This document shows, in pieces, positions 32,810 through 39,512 of a DNA stretch of 64,000 nucleotides. Each line of letters opens with the position of its first letter. Position 1 is the first letter of the stretch. The position numbers and the translations under genes are program-made. Source of the DNA: Arthrobacter pascens (GTDB taxonomy: Bacteria > Actinomycetota > Actinomycetes > Actinomycetales > Micrococcaceae); NCBI RefSeq assembly GCF_030816475.1, contig NZ_JAUSXF010000001.1:4526001-4590000 (forward strand), in the 5' to 3' direction. The notes under the pieces are model-generated. The model searched no databases, was not told the origin of the DNA, and saw only the letters and a list, made by a program, of their open reading frames with translations.

Positions 32810-34657
32810 TCAGGAGTTTGCGGCGGCTCGTCGCTGGGCTTTGAGCAGCCGCAGGCCGCTGGCCAGCACGCCCACGTGGCTGAAGGCCTGCGGGAAGTTA
32901 CCCAGGAATTCCCCTGTGCCCGGATGGATCTGTTCAGGAAACAGCCCGAGAGGGTTCGCTCGCCTGCAGAGGGATTCGTAGAGATCGTGGGCCTCATCCA
33001 CGCGTCCTTGACCGGCAAGGTTGTCCACCAGCCAGAAACTGCAGAGCAGGAAGGCACCCTCACCACCAGGCAGTCCGTCCGGCGATTCCCGCGGCAGGTA
33101 GCGGAACAGCAGCCCGTTGCCTGCATCCAGCTTCGCCGCAATGGCCTCAGTTGTCGCCACCATCCTGGGGTCGTTGAACGCGATGACGTTTCGGACCGGG
33201 AGGGTCAGCAGGGCAGCATCCAGGCCGCCTGTTCCGCCAAGATGCTCCGTGAAGGTGTTGCTGTCCGGGTTCCAGGACAGCCCCAGAGTGGCCTCGCGGA
33301 TTTCCTTTGCCGCCGACTCCCAGCGCCTCTTCGGATAGGGCAGCTTATGTCTCCGCGCGATCTGGATGGCCCTGTCGATCGCCACGTGGCACATGGCCGC
33401 GGAATAGGTGAAGGGACGGCCTGCGCTCCGTACTTCCCAAGGGCCGCTGTCCGGAGTCCTCCAGTTGTGGATGGCGGCTTCGACGATAGGCGTCAGCGTC
33501 GTCCACAACTGGTGGTCCACGAGCTGGCCGCTGTTGGACCACTGGTAGGCGATGTCGACGATTTCCCCGTAAACATCCTGCTGCAACTGGTTGACGGCGC
33601 CGTTTCCCCACCTCACCGGAGACGACCCGCGGTAGCCGCGCAGCACGGGATCCTCCACTTCTTCCGGCGGCTGGGAGCCGTCCAGTGCGTACAGGACGTG
33701 AGGTACGCCGTCGCGCTCCACATTGGTCAGGACCCATGCCAGGAACACATCAGCATCACTGGGATCACCAATCCGGCGGAAGACATAGTTGGAGAAGGAG
33801 GCGTCCCGGACCCAGGTGTAGCGGTAGTCCCAGTTGCGAGGTGAACCTGGCCATTCCGGCAGCGAGGACGTGGCAGCAGCCATGATGGCGCCGGTCTCCG
33901 CATGATCCAGCAACTTCAGAGTGAGGGCGGAGCGCTTCATAAGATCCGCCTGGGAACCTTCGCAGTCCAGGCCCGATGCCCATTGACGCCAGCCCCTGAC
34001 TGTCTGTTCGATCAGTTTCTTCGCATCCGGACGCTGGCGCAGGCGGAAACGGCCGGACCAGTGCAGGGAGACTGTGATTGTTTCGCCGGCACGCAATGTC
34101 AGTTCGGTGGAGAGCCCCCTGCCGTCCGGCCTGAGTTCAACCGATGACCACAAGTACACTTCGGAGGTTCCGTTCACGGGCCAATCGAACCTCCAGCCGC
34201 CGGCAAGCTGGTCATAGGTCGTCCCGACCTTGGGCACAAGGTTAACCCGCACCCGCACATCTCCACCCACGGCCTGCGCATGCCGGAGCAGCTCGCGGCG
34301 GCCGGCCGGAACAGGCTCCGCCAGGTTCGCCCCCGAGCGCAGGGTAAGGCAGTCAGTTACCTGGAGCATGCCGTGGTCCGAGACCAGGGAGGTGACCAGG
34401 ACACACGAGTCCTCCGTGTACCGCTGCATTGAAGACCGGAGAGGAACAGGCGTGATCTCAAAGAGGCCTCCGGACTCATTGTCCAAAAGGCCTGCCAGGA
34501 AGGGGGGACTGTCGAATTCCGGTAGGCAAAGCCAGGAAATTCCGCCGTCGCGGCCTGCCAGGGCGCAGGTAGAACCGTCGCCGATGAGACCGTGATCCTC
34601 GATGGGTAGGTACCCGTCGAGGCGCTCCACCGGACGCGGGCTCGCCGCAGCAAACAT
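32810..34657 (-). CDS. Glycoside hydrolase family 15 protein (glucoamylase/trehalase-like)
   Basis: A 615-residue protein with the two-part GH15 layout: an N-terminal beta-sandwich (YLPIEDHGLIGDGSTCALAGRDGGISWLCLPEFDSPPFLAGLLD) and an (alpha/alpha)6 barrel with RNWDYRYTWVRDASFSNYVFRRIGD, the acid motif region DIAYQWSNSGQ and EGAFLLCSFWLVDNLAGQGRVDEAHDLYESL near the end. In actinobacteria several such proteins are cytoplasmic trehalases, others glucoamylases; this one has no signal peptide. GGAACC stands about 9 bases ahead of the ATG. It is a single gene. Substrate not decidable from sequence. Confidence 0.87.
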   Translation of the reverse strand: MFAAASPRPVERLDGYLPIEDHGLIGDGSTCALAGRDGGISWLCLPEFDSPPFLAGLLDNESGGLFEITPVPLRSSMQRYTEDSCVLVTSLVSDHGMLQVTDCLTLRSGANLAEPVPAGRRELLRHAQAVGGDVRVRVNLVPKVGTTYDQLAGGWRFDWPVNGTSEVYLWSSVELRPDGRGLSTELTLRAGETITVSLHWSGRFRLRQRPDAKKLIEQTVRGWRQWASGLDCEGSQADLMKRSALTLKLLDHAETGAIMAAATSSLPEWPGSPRNWDYRYTWVRDASFSNYVFRRIGDPSDADVFLAWVLTNVERDGVPHVLYALDGSQPPEEVEDPVLRGYRGSSPVRWGNGAVNQLQQDVYGEIVDIAYQWSNSGQLVDHQLWTTLTPIVEAAIHNWRTPDSGPWEVRSAGRPFTYSAAMCHVAIDRAIQIARRHKLPYPKRRWESAAKEIREATLGLSWNPDSNTFTEHLGGTGGLDAALLTLPVRNVIAFNDPRMVATTEAIAAKLDAGNGLLFRYLPRESPDGLPGGEGAFLLCSFWLVDNLAGQGRVDEAHDLYESLCRRANPLGLFPEQIHPGTGEFLGNFPQAFSHVGVLASGLRLLKAQRRAAANS

Positions 34658-34745
34658 GCCTGCTGGTTCCTTAGGATTTTTGTTTCTCGCTGGTACTTAA
34701 ATTATCCCGCTGTGCCCGCCGGGATGTTGCATTCCAGGAAATTTT

Positions 34746-34960
34746 TCAGGATCGCCCTGAGTCCGCTGCCGCGGCTTTCTTCACCAGGCGCTGATCCGTG
34801 CCTCATCGGCGGAGGTGAGCTTCTTCAGAGCGAAAGCTGTCGGCCACATGGTGCCGTCGTCGAGGTTCGCCGCGTCGTTGAAGCCGAACGTCGCGTAGCG
34901 TGTCTTGAACTAATTCGAGCTTTGGAAGAAGCAGAACTGCTCGATCCTGTCATTGAAGAA
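34746..34960 (-). pseudogene. Decayed DUF1801/YdhG-like gene, C-terminal remnant
   Basis: The minus strand encodes GFFNDRIEQFCFFQSSN, a TAG stop, then [41 protein letters not shown], which I recognise as the C-terminal half of a DUF1801-type (iron-chaperone-like, YdhG) protein. After that, restoring one lost base would continue as [13 protein letters not shown] and stop at 34746; as it stands the frame hits TGA. So it holds a nonsense mutation, a frameshift and lacks its N-terminal half. It abuts a 16-bp tandem duplication at the end of the DUF4193 gene, likely the deletion junction. Confidence 0.65.
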
Positions 34961-34962
34961 CC

Positions 34963-34994
34963 CGCCTTAGCCCTCGCACGCCTTAGCCCTCGCA
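34963..34994. repeat. 16-bp tandem duplication at the DUF4193 stop
   Basis: CGCCTTAGCCCTCGCA occurs twice head to tail (34963-34978, 34979-34994). The second copy contains the last codons and stop of the DUF4193 gene; the first repeats them outside. Confidence 0.85.
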
Positions 34995-35279
34995 CTCCGT
35001 GCAGAACTTCCTGCCGTCCTTTTCACGGGCGAGCTGGCTGCGGTGGTGGACCAGGAAACAGGACATGCACGTGAATTCGTCGGATTGGACCGGGACCAGC
35101 TGGACCAGCAGTTCCTCGCTTGAGAGATCTGCCCCGGGCAGCACGAAGCTGTCAGCGAGATCGGCCTCGTCCATGTCGATGCTGGCCCCTGGCACGGTCT
35201 TCTCAGTCTTGAGTCCGTCCAGGGTTTCGGTCGACTCATCCTCGGGCATCAGGCGCGGAGCGTCATAGTCGATGGACAT
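34983..35279 (-). CDS. DUF4193 family protein
   Basis: A 98-residue protein typical of actinobacteria, beginning MSIDYDAPRLMPEDE and ending with a treble-clef-like cysteine set: FTCMSCFLVHHRSQLAREKDGRKFCTECEG (CxxC ... CxxC), which probably binds zinc. The middle is acidic. Function is unknown; relatives are conserved single-copy genes in many Actinobacteria. It is intact although both flanks carry decayed genes. The C-terminal codons are duplicated just beyond its stop. Confidence 0.8.
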   Translation of the reverse strand: MSIDYDAPRLMPEDESTETLDGLKTEKTVPGASIDMDEADLADSFVLPGADLSSEELLVQLVPVQSDEFTCMSCFLVHHRSQLAREKDGRKFCTECEG

Positions 35280-35413
35280 CGCGGTTCCTTCCTTGGGTTT
35301 CGTGTGCGAAGGTTCGCTGGAACATTACTCCAACCGGACACTCGCGGAAGATATTCCCGCTGCCCGGGCCGCGTCCACTCCGGCCGCACACCAGACGCTG
35401 GCGGGGCAACGGG

Positions 35414-35710
35414 TCATGCCTCCGCGTCGCCGTTCCTGTTCCGTCGAGTGCTCCCGATAGTGCGTTCGGCAGCGTCAAAAACGACGTCCCGAAGATTGCG
35501 GGTGCGGACCATGATGGCTCTTTGACGGTCCGCGCCGGTTCCGTCGGCGAGGATCTCTGCGACGGCTTCTTCCACCACGGCCAGGTCCCCGCATTCGGCC
35601 AGGACCGGGGGGATTGGCAGGCAGTGCGATCAGAATGGGAAGCCAGATCCGGAGACCAGCAGGAACTCCTCTTCCACACTGAAGCTTCGCACAACGCCAG
35701 TCTGCCCCAT
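35414..35710 (-). pseudogene. Carboxylate-amine ligase (YbdK type), internally deleted
   Basis: From the ATG at 35710 the minus strand reads MGQTGVVRSFSVEEEFLLVSGSGFPF, the standard N-terminus of YbdK/glutamate-cysteine ligase 2 family proteins (GVEEEFLLVD type), then a TGA, then in the same frame LPIPPVLAECGDLAVVEEAVAEILADGTGADRQRAIMVRTRNLRDVVFDAAERTIG, the C-terminal end of the same family (GTGADRQR motif). About 300 codons in between are missing. The intact protein would be around 370-380 residues. A simple internal deletion fused both ends (inference). Confidence 0.7.
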
Positions 35711-35776
35711 GCCCAGGGCTTCGCTAACGCTTCACTTACGCTTCAACGACAGGAGCGAATGAGGCAAATATCCGTC

Positions 35777-35807
35777 AACCCCTACCGCTGAATCAGCGGT
35801 AGGGGTT
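35777..35807. terminator. Perfect 31-bp palindrome at the hsp20 operon end
   Basis: Two exact 15-bp arms (35777-35791, 35793-35807) around one central base. The last codons of the 75-residue gene (GNPYR and stop) lie within it. With almost no loop it could form a cruciform, a protein site or, with a small loop opened, a terminator. Confidence 0.65.
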
Positions 35808-36020
35808 GCCCTCCCGGCCTCCGGCGCGGCGATGATCGTAGCCCTGCTCCCATGCGCGTGCAACGGCGGAGACCAGATCCGCAAGCAGCGGATAGTAGGG
35901 GTGGTCGGGCCCGATGAAAATCATCTCTTCCTGCGCCTTTTCGACGACGGCGCGGATCTCGTTTTCCGTGTCCGTCCCTCCGCTCTTGTGGTGCTTATGC
36001 CGTGCCCGCGGTGGTTCCAC
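35793..36020 (-). CDS. Small protein downstream of Hsp20
   Basis: A 75-residue predicted protein, GTG start at 36020, overlapping the hsp20 3' end by 26 bases in another frame. AGAGG stands 5 bases ahead. The sequence is basic and His-rich at first (RARHKHHKSGG), then a clean amphipathic helical part, TENEIRAVVEKAQEEMIFIGPDHPYYPLLADLVSAVARAWEQGYDHRRAG. I do not recognise a family. Even codon use and helix pattern support coding, and tight coupling to hsp20 suggests a stress link. Its end runs into a perfect palindrome. Confidence 0.55.
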   Translation of the reverse strand: MEPPRARHKHHKSGGTDTENEIRAVVEKAQEEMIFIGPDHPYYPLLADLVSAVARAWEQGYDHRRAGGREGNPYR

Positions 36021-36465
36021 TGCCGCCTCTGTCGCCTCCGCCTGCGGCGGGTGTGCCTTGCCGGTTGACCGGGATCTTCCGGGACTGGTTTCCTGACTCC
36101 TCGGGCACGGGGACGCGTACTTCAAGGACCCCGTCGGTGTAGGAGGCCCTGATGTCCTTCTCATCCACCATGCTCGGGAGGCTGATGGTGCGGGAGAAGG
36201 TGCCGTACCGGAACTCGGAGCGGTATCCCCGCTTGTCCTTGTGCTCGGACTTTTCCTCGTGCCTGACGTCAATGCGCAGTTCGTTGCCGGCCAGCGTAAT
36301 GTCAACATCCTTGTCAGGATCGATGCCGGGGACTTCGGCCTTGACGACCATCGTGCCGGCGTCGCGGTATTCCTCGACCCTCAGCCACGATCCGGTGTCC
36401 CCTTCAAGCAAGCGGCGGAAGGGTTCTGTGATGTCAGCGCCCGCCCAGCGCATCAGGTTGCTCAT
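35995..36465 (-). CDS. Hsp20/alpha-crystallin small heat shock protein
   Basis: A 156-residue chaperone. The alpha-crystallin domain runs about residues 40-130: YRDAGTMVVKAEVPGIDPDKDVDITLAGNELRIDVRHEEKSEHKDKRGYRSEFRYGTFSRTISLPSMVDEKDIRASYTDGVLEVRVPVPEE, with the closing GVLEVRVP motif; the IxI-like tail is KIPV. It holds unfolding proteins as an ATP-independent oligomer. GGAGGAG lies 3 bases from the ATG at 36465, which discards an open N-terminal extension. A -35/-10 pair and a GC-rich hairpin lie upstream; no HspR HAIR or CIRCE element is visible. Confidence 0.92.
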   Translation of the reverse strand: MSNLMRWAGADITEPFRRLLEGDTGSWLRVEEYRDAGTMVVKAEVPGIDPDKDVDITLAGNELRIDVRHEEKSEHKDKRGYRSEFRYGTFSRTISLPSMVDEKDIRASYTDGVLEVRVPVPEESGNQSRKIPVNRQGTPAAGGGDRGGSGTTAGTA

Positions 36466-36483
36466 GGCTCCTCCAATCTGCTG

Positions 36484-36519
36484 CCGGCCCTGCAGCAGCC
36501 GACGCTCGGGCAGGGCCGG
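36484..36519 (-). promoter_or_regulatory. Hairpin in the hsp20 leader
   Basis: CCGGCCCTGC (36484-36493) pairs exactly with GCAGGGCCGG (36510-36519), a few bases upstream of the GGAGGAG ribosome binding site. It does not cover that site, so an mRNA-protecting role is as likely as thermosensing. Confidence 0.5.
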
Positions 36520-36538
36520 GTCGGATTCCGACACCAAT

Positions 36539-36567
36539 AAAATACGCCCGCCAGGCCCGGTTGTTAA
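36539..36567 (-). promoter_or_regulatory. hsp20 promoter
   Basis: On the minus strand TTAACA (36562-36567) and TATTTT (36539-36544) are exactly 17 bp apart, giving a leader of about 65 bases. Confidence 0.55.
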
Positions 36568-36750
36568 GGCCTCCCGGGGTTCCGCGGGTCCTTCGGCATG
36601 GCAGCAGTTCAAGGTGTGAAGTGGCGCAGCGGACGCCGAAAAAAGGCGGGCCTGACGGGCTCAGGGACTTTCGGGTTTGTTAGCGCGCACTTGCTAAGAT
36701 TTGGCACGTGGACAGGTCTGAGATCCACGGAGACCCACGCGAAGAACGGA

Positions 36751-37137
36751 ATGCGCCCAGTGGAACCCACTCATATCGACGGCGGGAAAGCCATCCTGGA
36801 ACTCCGTGAGGACGGCGTGATCCATTTGAAATGGCAGCCCGGGGTTAGCCTTGGCGCGGCCGATGTTTTCAATGCCATGGCGAGCGTCAATGACATCTGC
36901 GCCGGATTGCCGCATCCGCTGCTGGTGGAAATGTCCGATACCGAAACGGTCAGTCACAGCGCACGTGCAGCTTTCTCCACGCCGTGCGACGCCTCACGGA
37001 TCGCACTGCTCGGCTCCAATCCTGTTGACCGCGTGATAGCCAACTTTCGCGGCACCGAAACGTATCCGTGTCCAACCCGCTTCTTCCTTGACCGGACAGA
37101 GGCCATCAGGTGGCTACTTCAGGATCCCGTTTCCTGA
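36751..37137 (+). CDS. STAS/SEC14-like small protein (DUF7793-like)
   Basis: A 128-residue soluble protein: IDGGKAILELREDGVIHLKWQPGVSLGAADVFNAMASVNDICAGLPHPLLVEMSDTETVSHSARAAFSTPCDASRIALLGSNPVDRVIANFRGTETYPCPTRFFLDRTEAIRWLLQ. Alternating strands and helices with a terminal EAIRWL helix are typical of the SpoIIAA/STAS-like proteins common in Arthrobacter, often labelled hypothetical. The ATG at 36751 gives the natural N-terminus; the open frame upstream (from 36598) is Arg/Lys-rich and unlikely to be protein. The ribosome binding site is weak. Partner unknown. Confidence 0.6.
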   Translation: MRPVEPTHIDGGKAILELREDGVIHLKWQPGVSLGAADVFNAMASVNDICAGLPHPLLVEMSDTETVSHSARAAFSTPCDASRIALLGSNPVDRVIANFRGTETYPCPTRFFLDRTEAIRWLLQDPVS

Positions 37138-37180
37138 CTTGCACCCCGAGTCCGCAGAGCTCCCGTGTTCCGGGAAGGAA

Positions 37181-37306
37181 ATGCCTGCCGGACCCTGTTA
37201 CTGGCAAGTAGTGGAGGCTGGCGAAAATGAGTATCTGTTACTCGTGCCCGGAATGGTTTTGGGGAGTTCAATTGAGGTCAGGGTCGGCGACAATCAAGCC
37301 TTCTGA
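37181..37306 (+). CDS. Possible 41-residue protein
   Basis: A short frame MPAGPCYWQVVEAGENEYLLLVPGMVLGSSIEVRVGDNQAF lies between the STAS-like gene and the phosphatase, with GGAAGGAA directly against the ATG. Hydrophobic strand-like periodicity is present, but codon use is less GC-biased than the surroundings (TTA, TAT, GTA appear) and no family is recognised. It may be a transferred fragment or chance. Confidence 0.2.
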   Translation: MPAGPCYWQVVEAGENEYLLLVPGMVLGSSIEVRVGDNQAF

Positions 37307-37347
37307 GACCGAGGCTTACCCCCAGTTGCCGCCGGCCCGTCCAACTC

Positions 37348-37983
37348 TCACTCAAGATGTCCGACGTCGTTGAGGGACATCACCTGCCTGTCATGGAAAA
37401 AATCGTCCTCCCGAAGATGCGTGATGCTGCCAGGCGACACCTTGAACTTCACGTAGCCGGCTTCTTCGAGCGGAAGCCCGATCCAGGCTGCAATGAGATA
37501 GGTCGCCGTGCCGCCATGCGTAACCACGACTACATCCTGCGCCCCGCACATGAGGATCCGCTCAAGAGCCGCATACGCGCGGCCCGCCAACTCGAGCCTT
37601 GATTCAGAACCGTCTATTCCATCTCGATGCCGCATCCTGTCCCCCAGCGCGGGCGGGGGCACAAAAGGAGTCGAACCCGCCGGTGTGGCCTCGGCAGCTC
37701 CATAGGACTGCTCCCGAAGGTCTGCGTCGATGAGCATGTCCACGCTCAGGCTTTCAGCAATTGGTTCTGCCGTTTGCCGCGTCCGGAGGAGATCTGAGCA
37801 GAAGAGCAACGGGCTGCGACCGGCCGGTATCCGCTCGCTCAACGCCGTGGCGACGCGTCGGGAACTCGCCATGCCCCGAGGGGTGAGTGATGAGTCATGC
37901 CAGCCACCGACGAGGTTCTCCACGTGGTGGGTTGCTTCCGGGTGGGTGACTATGTACACGTTCTGCAAGGCATACCTCTTCAT
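37348..37983 (-). CDS. Histidine phosphatase family protein with altered RHG motif
   Basis: A 211-residue phosphoglycerate-mutase-like protein: GGWHDSSLTPRGMASSRRVATALSERI, LLFCSDLLRTRQTAEPIAESL, a central DADLREQSYGAAE and the second catalytic His in VVVVTHGGTATYLIAAWIG. The first motif, normally RHGE/RHGQ, reads THPEATHHV, so the phospho-acceptor His is kept but Arg and Gly are replaced; relatives with THPE exist, so this may be a distinct subgroup rather than a dead enzyme. It begins 9 bp after the nucleotidyltransferase gene and is probably cotranscribed. Substrate unknown. Confidence 0.8.
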   Translation of the reverse strand: MKRYALQNVYIVTHPEATHHVENLVGGWHDSSLTPRGMASSRRVATALSERIPAGRSPLLFCSDLLRTRQTAEPIAESLSVDMLIDADLREQSYGAAEATPAGSTPFVPPPALGDRMRHRDGIDGSESRLELAGRAYAALERILMCGAQDVVVVTHGGTATYLIAAWIGLPLEEAGYVKFKVSPGSITHLREDDFFHDRQVMSLNDVGHLE

Positions 37984-37992
37984 CTGCCGGGC

Positions 37993-38607
37993 CTAGAGTT
38001 CCTTGAGCCAAGGGTGGTTTGGATGCGCAACGAGGATAGCTGCGCGGAGCCACCGACGGTCGGAGTCATTAAGCAGGGGCAGGCAGGCCCGAAAATCCTC
38101 TTGGTCCTGTGCCCTGAGACCTGGGGCCTTGTGCAGCAACTGGATCTCCGGACGCAGATAGTTGATCCCGTCGCGGTTCCACACTATATCCGCGGTCCTG
38201 CGGCGTATCCGGGCATCCCGCTTGTAGGTCCACATAGACATCGTGGCATCCATGAGAAGGACGTCGTACTCCCATGGGTCTGCGGCACTTTCCCGCAACC
38301 AGAGATTCCCGCACGTGGAAGAAATTGCTTCGTCAGCCTCTCCAATGAGTGGCCGGAGCGTTCCCTTGTCGGCGGCCCAGACGTCGAACCGCGACGTGAG
38401 GTGCCGCCGCAGGAGGGCGACTTCAGAGCGCAGGATGCTGGGATCCAGGTCGCCATGGGGCCGGGGTTTTCCGGTGAAGGCTTCGATCGCCCAACCGCCG
38501 GCAATCCACCAGAATCCGGGGTATCCCTTGAAAAGCTCAACCGCGTCAGCCGGCGTTCGGTGCCGCCAGCGCCCGTACAGGCGGACGGCCTCATCGTGAT
38601 CAAGCAT
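37993..38607 (-). CDS. Nucleotidyltransferase, aminoglycoside-2''-adenylyltransferase-like
   Basis: A 204-residue protein with the pattern of the PF10706-type nucleotidyltransferases: FWWIAGGWAIEAFTGKPRPHGDLDPSILRSEVALLRRHL, where GGWAIE and HGDLD stand for the GG...DxD catalytic site, and a later YLRPEIQLLHKAPGLRAQDQEDF motif typical of this group. Members are often misnamed amino acid transporters. The first Asp motif reads HGDLDPS rather than HxDxDVxI, close but not standard. True antibiotic resistance cannot be claimed. In an apparent two-gene operon with the histidine phosphatase. Confidence 0.75.
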   Translation of the reverse strand: MLDHDEAVRLYGRWRHRTPADAVELFKGYPGFWWIAGGWAIEAFTGKPRPHGDLDPSILRSEVALLRRHLTSRFDVWAADKGTLRPLIGEADEAISSTCGNLWLRESAADPWEYDVLLMDATMSMWTYKRDARIRRRTADIVWNRDGINYLRPEIQLLHKAPGLRAQDQEDFRACLPLLNDSDRRWLRAAILVAHPNHPWLKEL

Positions 38608-38793
38608 GCTATGAGTCTAAGGCGGGCCCGGCTGACGGCACTCGTCACCTAAGAGGTTCCCTGAGGCGAAAAGCTGTCTCTCATTCCGGCGAATTACGAC
38701 ACACAATTGGGTCTTTTTGATCGGCCCGGGCTGGCCTACCGTGAACACAGGTTGCGGCCCGTCCCGGGCGGCTGGAAGACGGAGGATTTTCCC

Positions 38794-39078
38794 ATGACAA
38801 CGCATGTCGCAGACTGCAGCGTGACCAATTGCTCCTTCAACGATCACTCGGAATGCAATGCCGCGGCCATCACTGTCGGCGGTACCGAAGACCACGCCAC
38901 ATGCGCCACCTTCATCGACACCGGAACCCACGGGGGCCTGATGAAGGTGCTGGCTGGCGTCGGCGCCTGCCAGCGCTCGGAGTGCGTACACAACGACCAT
39001 TTGATGTGCGGCGCCCCTGAGGTGCACGTCGGCCCTGGTGCTGACAACGCCGACTGCCTCACGTACGCGCACACGTAA
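38794..39078 (+). CDS. DUF1540 cysteine-rich protein
   Basis: A 94-residue protein with two copies of a cysteine motif: VADCSVTNCSFNDHSECNAAAITVGGTEDHATCATFI and GACQRSECVHNDHLMCGAPEVHVGPGADNADCLTY. Each has the CxxxxC...C...C spacing and DxxxC ending of DUF1540, presumed to bind metal. Function unknown; relatives occur in sporulating Firmicutes and Actinobacteria. GGAGG stands 8 bases before the ATG at 38794. It is a lone gene, divergent from the nucleotidyltransferase. Confidence 0.85.
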   Translation: MTTHVADCSVTNCSFNDHSECNAAAITVGGTEDHATCATFIDTGTHGGLMKVLAGVGACQRSECVHNDHLMCGAPEVHVGPGADNADCLTYAHT

Positions 39079-39245
39079 AAGGCCGGCGTTCCGCCCGCGC
39101 CAGGCCTCCAAGCGGAACTGGCCATGGACGTTTGAAGGACCGTGAAATAGGTACCTTCGTTCCGATCTGCCTCTGGCTTGCCACTTTTCCTTGGCGTAGA
39201 CTCAGGATGAACGGCAGAGCGGCACGATCGTACCTATGAGGAGCA

Positions 39246-39512
39246 ATGGCGGAGAAGATCACGGACCAGCTGGCGGCAGAGGTTCGTGCCCGCCGGATGG
39301 CCCTGGGACTCACCCAGCAGGACCTGGCCGCCATGGCCGCCGTCTCCGAACGCTTCGTCCGGTTCGTTGAGCAGGGCAAGCCTAGTATTCAGCTGGACTC
39401 GCTGACTGCGGTACTTGAAACCCTGGGTCTTGAGCTCAGCCTGGGCACCAGGACCAGCAAGGCCGCCAAGGCTCTCACCAACCCGTCCATCGGTAAGGAC
39501 GCCCCGGCGTGA
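39246..39512 (+). CDS. hipB: HipB-like antitoxin, XRE family
   Basis: An 88-residue HTH protein: LAAEVRARRMALGLTQQDLAAMAAVSERFVRFVEQGKPSIQLDSLTAVLETLGLELSLG is the HipB-type Cro/CI domain with the typical ERFVRxVEQGKP turn. It would bind its own promoter and neutralise HipA. GAGGAG stands 2-3 bases ahead of the ATG. The stop overlaps the hipA GTG by 4 bases. Confidence 0.88.
   Translation: MAEKITDQLAAEVRARRMALGLTQQDLAAMAAVSERFVRFVEQGKPSIQLDSLTAVLETLGLELSLGTRTSKAAKALTNPSIGKDAPA

Noticed and set aside
35263-35694. 143-codon minus-strand frame over the YbdK remnant
   Set aside because: It is out of phase with the recognisable YbdK ends and is Ser/Arg/Pro-rich.
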